This document shows, one piece after another, positions 7,329 to 10,507 of a stretch of DNA of 10,507 nt. The notes beneath the pieces are model-generated. The model did no database searches, was not told where the DNA came from, and saw nothing but the letters and a program-made list of their open reading frames with translations. The position numbers and the translations under genes are program-made. Source of the DNA: a bacterium HR36. Its GTDB lineage: Bacteria > Planctomycetota > Planctomycetia > Gemmatales > HRBIN36. The stretch covers positions 1 through 10,507 of the forward strand of contig BEIM01000082.1 of NCBI GenBank assembly GCA_002898995.1, given 5' to 3'. The stretch's first letter is position 1, and each line of letters opens with the position of its first letter.

Positions 7329-7874
7329 CTAATCCGAGGCGAAAGGCGGCAGCGATTCGTAATAAAACCGCTCGATGTTGGACGGGCCATTCGCCTGCTG
7401 CGCAGGCCGATCTTGGAATTTACCGACGCCCAGATGTTCGCGCTCAAAACGCGCAATCTTCTCGAGTCGGCGCGCATGTCTGCCACCTTCAAACTGCGTC
7501 TCCAGCCAGACTTTGACCATCCGTTGCACGACTTCATCGCCCAACAGGTCGCCGGACAAGCAGAGGATATTAGCGTCATTGTGGCGGCGGCTCATTTCTG
7601 CGGTAATCACGTCATAGCACAGCGCTGCACGGACGCCCCGTACTTTGTTGGCTGCGATACACATCCCGATCCCAGTGCCGCAAACCAAAATGCCGCGATC
7701 GGCGCGGCCTTCGCTAACGGCCAAAGCCACCTGGAAGGCAAAGTCCGGGTAATCGCAAGCTTCCCGCACAAAGATACCCATATCGAGTACTTCGTGCCCC
7801 GTGCTTCGCAAGAATTCGGAGATGCGGTTGCGCTTTTCGTAACCGCGATGGTCGCTTCCCAAGGCGATTCTCAT
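7329..7874 (-). CDS. rpiB: ribose-5-phosphate isomerase B (RpiB/LacAB family) with C-terminal tail
   Basis: RpiB interconverts ribose 5-phosphate and ribulose 5-phosphate in the non-oxidative pentose phosphate pathway. From the ATG at 7874 the protein has 181 residues. GSDHRGYEKR at 6-15 carries the D8-H9 pair, CGTGIGMCIAANKVRG at 65-80 carries the catalytic Cys65 and the phosphate/anion loop, and RRHNDANILCLSG at 96-108 and EGGRHARRLEKI at 129-140 complete the family core. The last 30 or so residues extend past the usual length of about 150. An ATG at 7904 would add 10 residues that do not resemble the family N-terminus; GAGG at 7886-7889 lies 11 bases before the chosen start. It follows panB by 69 bases on the same strand and probably shares its transcript. 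The related LacA/LacB sugar isomerases are the alternative, but the Cys65 and HNDAN pattern favours RpiB. Confidence 0.94.
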   Translation of the reverse strand: MRIALGSDHRGYEKRNRISEFLRSTGHEVLDMGIFVREACDYPDFAFQVALAVSEGRADRGILVCGTGIGMCIAANKVRGVRAALCYDVITAEMSRRHNDANILCLSGDLLGDEVVQRMVKVWLETQFEGGRHARRLEKIARFEREHLGVGKFQDRPAQQANGPSNIERFYYESLPPFASD

Positions 7875-7943
7875 AATGCGGTTTACCTCGCTGTCACACC
7901 CCATATTGTTTTTTATTGCTACGCATAGGCGACCATGCAGGTC

Positions 7944-8816
7944 TTAGTGAAACTCATATTCGGGCGAGGGGAATAAACCCTGGCGCACTTCTTCGGCGTA
8001 TTGCTTGATCGCGGCGGTCACCTGCGCCCCCAGTTCGCCATAGCTTTTGACAAACCGAGGGCGAAAGTCGGGATAAAGCCCTAAAAGATCATGTAGCACC
8101 AAAATCTGCCCGTCGCAACCTGCGCCGGCGCCGATGCCAATGGTCGGGATGGGCAGGCTCGCGGTAATGGCAGCAGCAATCTCTGCGGGCACACATTCGA
8201 TGACTATGGCAAAAGCACCCGCCTCAGCTACCGCTTGCGCATCTTCAAAAAGTTGGTCTTTGCTCCGTTGCACGCGAAAGCCGCCCAGCCGTCGCACCGA
8301 TTGGGGCGTTAGCCCGATATGCCCCATCACGGGGATATCCGCACGCACCAAGGCGGCAATGACATTGCGGCTGCGCACTCCGCCCTCCAGTTTCACCGCA
8401 TGGGCGCCACCTTCCTTGATCAGGCGGCCGGCGTTGAGGACCGCTTGTTCCGTACTGACCTGATAGCTAAGGAAAGGCATATCTGCCACCAGCAGAGCGT
8501 GTTTGAGCCCGCGAGCCACACAGCGTGTATGATACAAGACTTCCTCCAGCGTAACGCTAAGGACATCCGGCATACCCTGCACTACCATCCCTAACGAATC
8601 GCCGACAAGCACACCATCCACGCCTGCCTCATCCACTAGGCGGGCCTGCGTGTAATCGTAGGCGGTCACCATCACCAGCCGTTGCCCGCGCTGCTTCGCC
8701 GAGGCAAACTCCGGTACAGTCATGGTACGGATTCGCGCCACCCCAGCTGCGCTGTTCACCATCGCCCGACTCATCCCTGGCCCCGATTGTGCTTTGCACT
8801 CCTCCAGCTTGTTCAT
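7944..8816 (-). CDS. panB: 3-methyl-2-oxobutanoate hydroxymethyltransferase (ketopantoate hydroxymethyltransferase)
   Basis: PanB transfers a hydroxymethyl group from 5,10-methylenetetrahydrofolate to alpha-ketoisovalerate, giving ketopantoate, the first committed step to pantothenate. The TIM-barrel signatures are clear: VMVTAYDY, VDGVLVGDSLGMVVQG, the Mg-binding Asp region VADMPFLSYQ, AHAVKLEGG, PVMGHIGLTPQS, AIVIECVP and PTIGIGAGAGCDGQILVLHDLLG. The start is uncertain. The frame is open to a GTG at 8876 that overlaps the TGA of the upstream gene in GTGA. ATGs follow at 8816, 8774, 8762 and 8723, and none has a convincing Shine-Dalgarno. The conserved domain begins close to the last of these (TVPEFASAKQRG). 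The ATG at 8816 (290 aa) is a compromise; usual PanB length is about 265-280. The gene is second in a minus-strand run, before rpiB. Confidence 0.95.
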   Translation of the reverse strand: MNKLEECKAQSGPGMSRAMVNSAAGVARIRTMTVPEFASAKQRGQRLVMVTAYDYTQARLVDEAGVDGVLVGDSLGMVVQGMPDVLSVTLEEVLYHTRCVARGLKHALLVADMPFLSYQVSTEQAVLNAGRLIKEGGAHAVKLEGGVRSRNVIAALVRADIPVMGHIGLTPQSVRRLGGFRVQRSKDQLFEDAQAVAEAGAFAIVIECVPAEIAAAITASLPIPTIGIGAGAGCDGQILVLHDLLGLYPDFRPRFVKSYGELGAQVTAAIKQYAEEVRQGLFPSPEYEFH

Positions 8817-8872
8817 TGTAGCAACTTTGGTATGCGCTGGCTGGCCAAGAAACGTTGGCTTGACTCGGTTTC

Positions 8873-10219
8873 TCACCGTGCGGGCAGGCCGGCTGAGGCA
8901 CTGCGTCGCAAACTCCTAGCTATAACGGCCACATCAGCCAATAAGCCGGGCTGCGAGGCAGGTGTGCGTGCGGCCAGAGTCGCTCCCCCAGTTGTGTGCT
9001 GGTAGGCGTAATAATCCAGAATGAGCCGTTCACTCCGCAAGCCTACCTCATACTGGAAGTGCTCCAGCCGGCCGGCCGCACTGGGTACTTCGCGGACCAC
9101 AGTGCGCCGATAAACCGTGGCTTTTTCCTTCGCTAACCATTGTTCCACGTGCTGCTGGTACTGAAGACCCGTCATGACTTGCCCAGGAGCATCCAACGTA
9201 ATCGCTACTGAACCGCCGTTTGGTTCGTCGAGCAAGACTTGGTTGGTATCGGCCCGGCGTACCGTCCAGCGGCGTGGGTAGACAAACGACAAGCCCAGCC
9301 CAGGCTCATCGAACAAGAGCCGTGTATTTTCCTCATCCGGCACCAGTTTCAGACCACGCAGCGCTTCATCGCTCAGCACAGGTTCTCCGCTCAGGCGCTG
9401 CCGGGTCAATACGAACTGCCCTTGCAATTCGCCCACCGGTTTGCTTTCGCTGTCGAGCAGGGTTTGTTTGCCTTGCAGCGACAGATACGCCAGCCATTGC
9501 TTGGTTAGGTCAAAATAAAAGAAGCCGCTCAACTGATGCTGTGTCGGGCCATCCTCGCTGCTCCCGTTCACCACACCCTGGAAGCTCACCTGAGCTAGGC
9601 GGCTTCCCTCGCGGATGATGATGCGCTCCAGCCGACATTCTAATTGCCCGGCAACCACCTTCTCCAAATCCGTCAGCTCTAGAACCGCGTCGGTGCGTGC
9701 TCGCCAGCTATCCCCTAATTTAACTGCGTGCGTTGGTAACAAACCCACCAGAGCCGCGGAAAACACATCGGTACGCACCCGGTCAATTTCCGACCAGAGA
9801 AGCGGCCCGTCAGGGGAAAAGGGCACTTCCAGATGTCCGCGCCGCACTATTACCATGCGCCGCGCCTGCATTCGCAACTGGCTAATTTGCTCTTGTTCGC
9901 CCAAGCGCCTGCGGAATTCCATGCGCTCATAAACACGAAATGTTCGTAGGATACCACCATCCGGTGCTAATTCCAAGAGGCGTTCGACGTAGTCAATTTG
10001 ACTGCTCCCCGCGAAGGGAAGCGTAGGCGTTGGCCCGCCCGGCTTTTCCGCCGGCAAGCGCATCATGCCTTGCAAGGTTGCACGGCAGCTCACACGGTAC
10101 TGCTGGCCCACGGCAAGCGTTTCCCGCATCTCAATCTGCTCTGCCTGCTCTTGGGCCATTGCACCGTGCAGCAGAAACATGGCTGTAGCGAGCGCTAACC
10201 AGCCGCGGTCTATGGCCAT
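8873..10219 (-). CDS. secreted protein of unknown function, two-domain
   Basis: This 448-residue protein begins with a signal peptide (hydrophobic core at about 7-20, likely cut after AMA at residue 22), so it should be exported. I do not recognise the first part (about 25-280), which is rich in beta-strand-like alternation and contains LPTHAVKLGDSWRART near 161-176 and FYFDLTKQWLAYLSLQG at 234-250. Residues about 300-440 resemble the general PsbP/DcrB-like pattern: GLGLSFVYPRRWTVRRADTN at 307-326 ('sequence-F-x-YP-x-x-W'), then LDEPNGGSVAITLD and a later YEVGLRSERLILDYYAY strand pair. This resemblance is by eye only. The start is well supported by the purine-rich AAGGGAGAGG at 10223-10232, three bases before the ATG with GGAG better spaced. 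It heads the minus-strand run with panB and rpiB and touches the longest panB reading in a four-base GTGA overlap. No link to pantothenate synthesis can be inferred from the sequence. Confidence 0.85.
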   Translation of the reverse strand: MAIDRGWLALATAMFLLHGAMAQEQAEQIEMRETLAVGQQYRVSCRATLQGMMRLPAEKPGGPTPTLPFAGSSQIDYVERLLELAPDGGILRTFRVYERMEFRRRLGEQEQISQLRMQARRMVIVRRGHLEVPFSPDGPLLWSEIDRVRTDVFSAALVGLLPTHAVKLGDSWRARTDAVLELTDLEKVVAGQLECRLERIIIREGSRLAQVSFQGVVNGSSEDGPTQHQLSGFFYFDLTKQWLAYLSLQGKQTLLDSESKPVGELQGQFVLTRQRLSGEPVLSDEALRGLKLVPDEENTRLLFDEPGLGLSFVYPRRWTVRRADTNQVLLDEPNGGSVAITLDAPGQVMTGLQYQQHVEQWLAKEKATVYRRTVVREVPSAAGRLEHFQYEVGLRSERLILDYYAYQHTTGGATLAARTPASQPGLLADVAVIARSLRRSASAGLPAR

Positions 10220-10275
10220 GATCCTCTCCCTTAGGGCTTAGAAATGCAGCGCCGCATCTTCCGCGGGGCTCCTTT

Positions 10276-10281
10276 TATAAT
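10276..10281 (+). promoter_or_regulatory. possible -10 element in the divergent intergenic region
   Basis: The 157 bases between the divergent secreted-protein gene and the deacetylase gene (10220-10376) must hold promoters for both directions if each is a transcription head. A perfect TATAAT occurs at 10276-10281; its core TTATAA is palindromic and could also serve the minus strand. No clear -35 box is placed 16-18 bases upstream in either direction. Its support is positional plus a six-base match, so confidence is low. Confidence 0.25.
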
Positions 10282-10376
10282 TTCCAGGGCCAACATGCCT
10301 CCGTAGCATTTGCTGAAGCGCTGTGCGAGATTCTGAGACATTGTACAGCTTCACGCAGTGTAGGAGACAAATCCAG

Positions 10377-10507
10377 ATGCAGGAGAATACCCAGGAAATG
10401 GCGGATGTGGTGGCGGTAGCGGCACATCCCGATGATCTGGAAATTACGTGCGGAGGAACGCTGGCCTTGCTGGTCAAACAGGGTTACCGCGTGGCCATGC
10501 TCGATTT
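10377..10507 (+). CDS. PIG-L/LmbE-family N-acetylglucosaminyl deacetylase (partial, BshB1-like)
   Basis: Only the first 43 codons are in the window; the gene continues past the right edge. The translation holds VAVAAHPDDLEITCGGTLA at about residues 12-30, in which AHPDD is the zinc-binding and catalytic motif of the PIG-L/LmbE deacetylases, and HPDD(L/V)E-x-x-CGG is its usual extended form. Members deacetylate GlcNAc-linked small molecules, for example in bacillithiol (BshB1) or mycothiol (MshB) synthesis, or GlcNAc-phosphatidylinositol. The BshB1 type is plausible from the motif and following VKQGYRVAMLD, but the substrate cannot be decided from this fragment. The start is supported by AGGAGA at 10362-10367, nine bases before the ATG; an in-frame ATG seven codons later is possible. 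It is divergent from the secreted-protein gene. Confidence 0.88.
   Translation, partial: MQENTQEMADVVAVAAHPDDLEITCGGTLALLVKQGYRVAMLD

Noticed and set aside
7302..7928. A 208-codon open frame on the plus strand across rpiB.
   Set aside because: It is antisense to a clear RpiB with all family motifs; its translation resembles no known protein.
10238..10477. A 79-codon minus-strand open frame in the divergent gap.
   Set aside because: It covers the start of the deacetylase on the other strand, and its translation resembles nothing known.

Overview
The window looks like a chromosomal segment of a moderately GC-rich bacterium, most probably a member of the Planctomycetota. The strongest pointer is the 862-residue protein at 2706-5294, in which an ECF sigma factor, one membrane helix and a large beta-propeller-like domain share a polypeptide; long C-terminal extensions on ECF sigma factors are a known planctomycete trait. 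No rRNA, tRNA, CRISPR array, transposase or integrase was seen. The lineage is inferred from gene content, not from a marker gene.

Layout, left to right. A family 2 glycosyltransferase (224-1090), a small DUF971 protein (1204-1593) and an Mrp-type P-loop ATPase (1675-2499) form a plus-strand group. The membrane-tethered sigma factor follows (2706-5294) and ends before a hairpin-containing gap. Next come a secreted HExxH metallopeptidase-like protein (5501-6430) and, 17 bases later, panC (6448-7305). panC converges on a minus-strand run that is transcribed from the right: a secreted protein of unknown function (10219-8873), panB (8816-7944, perhaps starting as far up as 8876) and rpiB (7874-7329). 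A plus-strand PIG-L/LmbE-type deacetylase starts at 10377, divergent from the secreted protein, and runs off the window.

Functional themes. panB and panC catalyse two steps of pantothenate (coenzyme A precursor) synthesis: panB makes ketopantoate, and panC joins pantoate to beta-alanine. They lie on opposite strands with rpiB between them instead of forming a panBC operon. DUF971 plus Mrp matches the C-terminal two thirds of the plastid Fe-S carrier HCF101 (DUF59, P-loop, DUF971) split into separate genes, so an iron-sulfur role is likely for the pair. The sigma-propeller protein is the most unusual gene: the whole path from an extracytoplasmic sensor-like domain to a promoter-recognition module sits in one chain.

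Most of the window is ordinary housekeeping and accessory planctomycete content. The points that most merit a second look are the sigma-propeller fusion, the internal duplication with two CxCxxC clusters in the DUF971 protein, the metallopeptidase that I cannot place in a named family, and the two-domain secreted protein heading the panB-rpiB run. Gaps of about 200 bases at 1-223, 2500-2705 and 5295-5500, and of 157 bases at 10220-10376, hold no gene that I can support.
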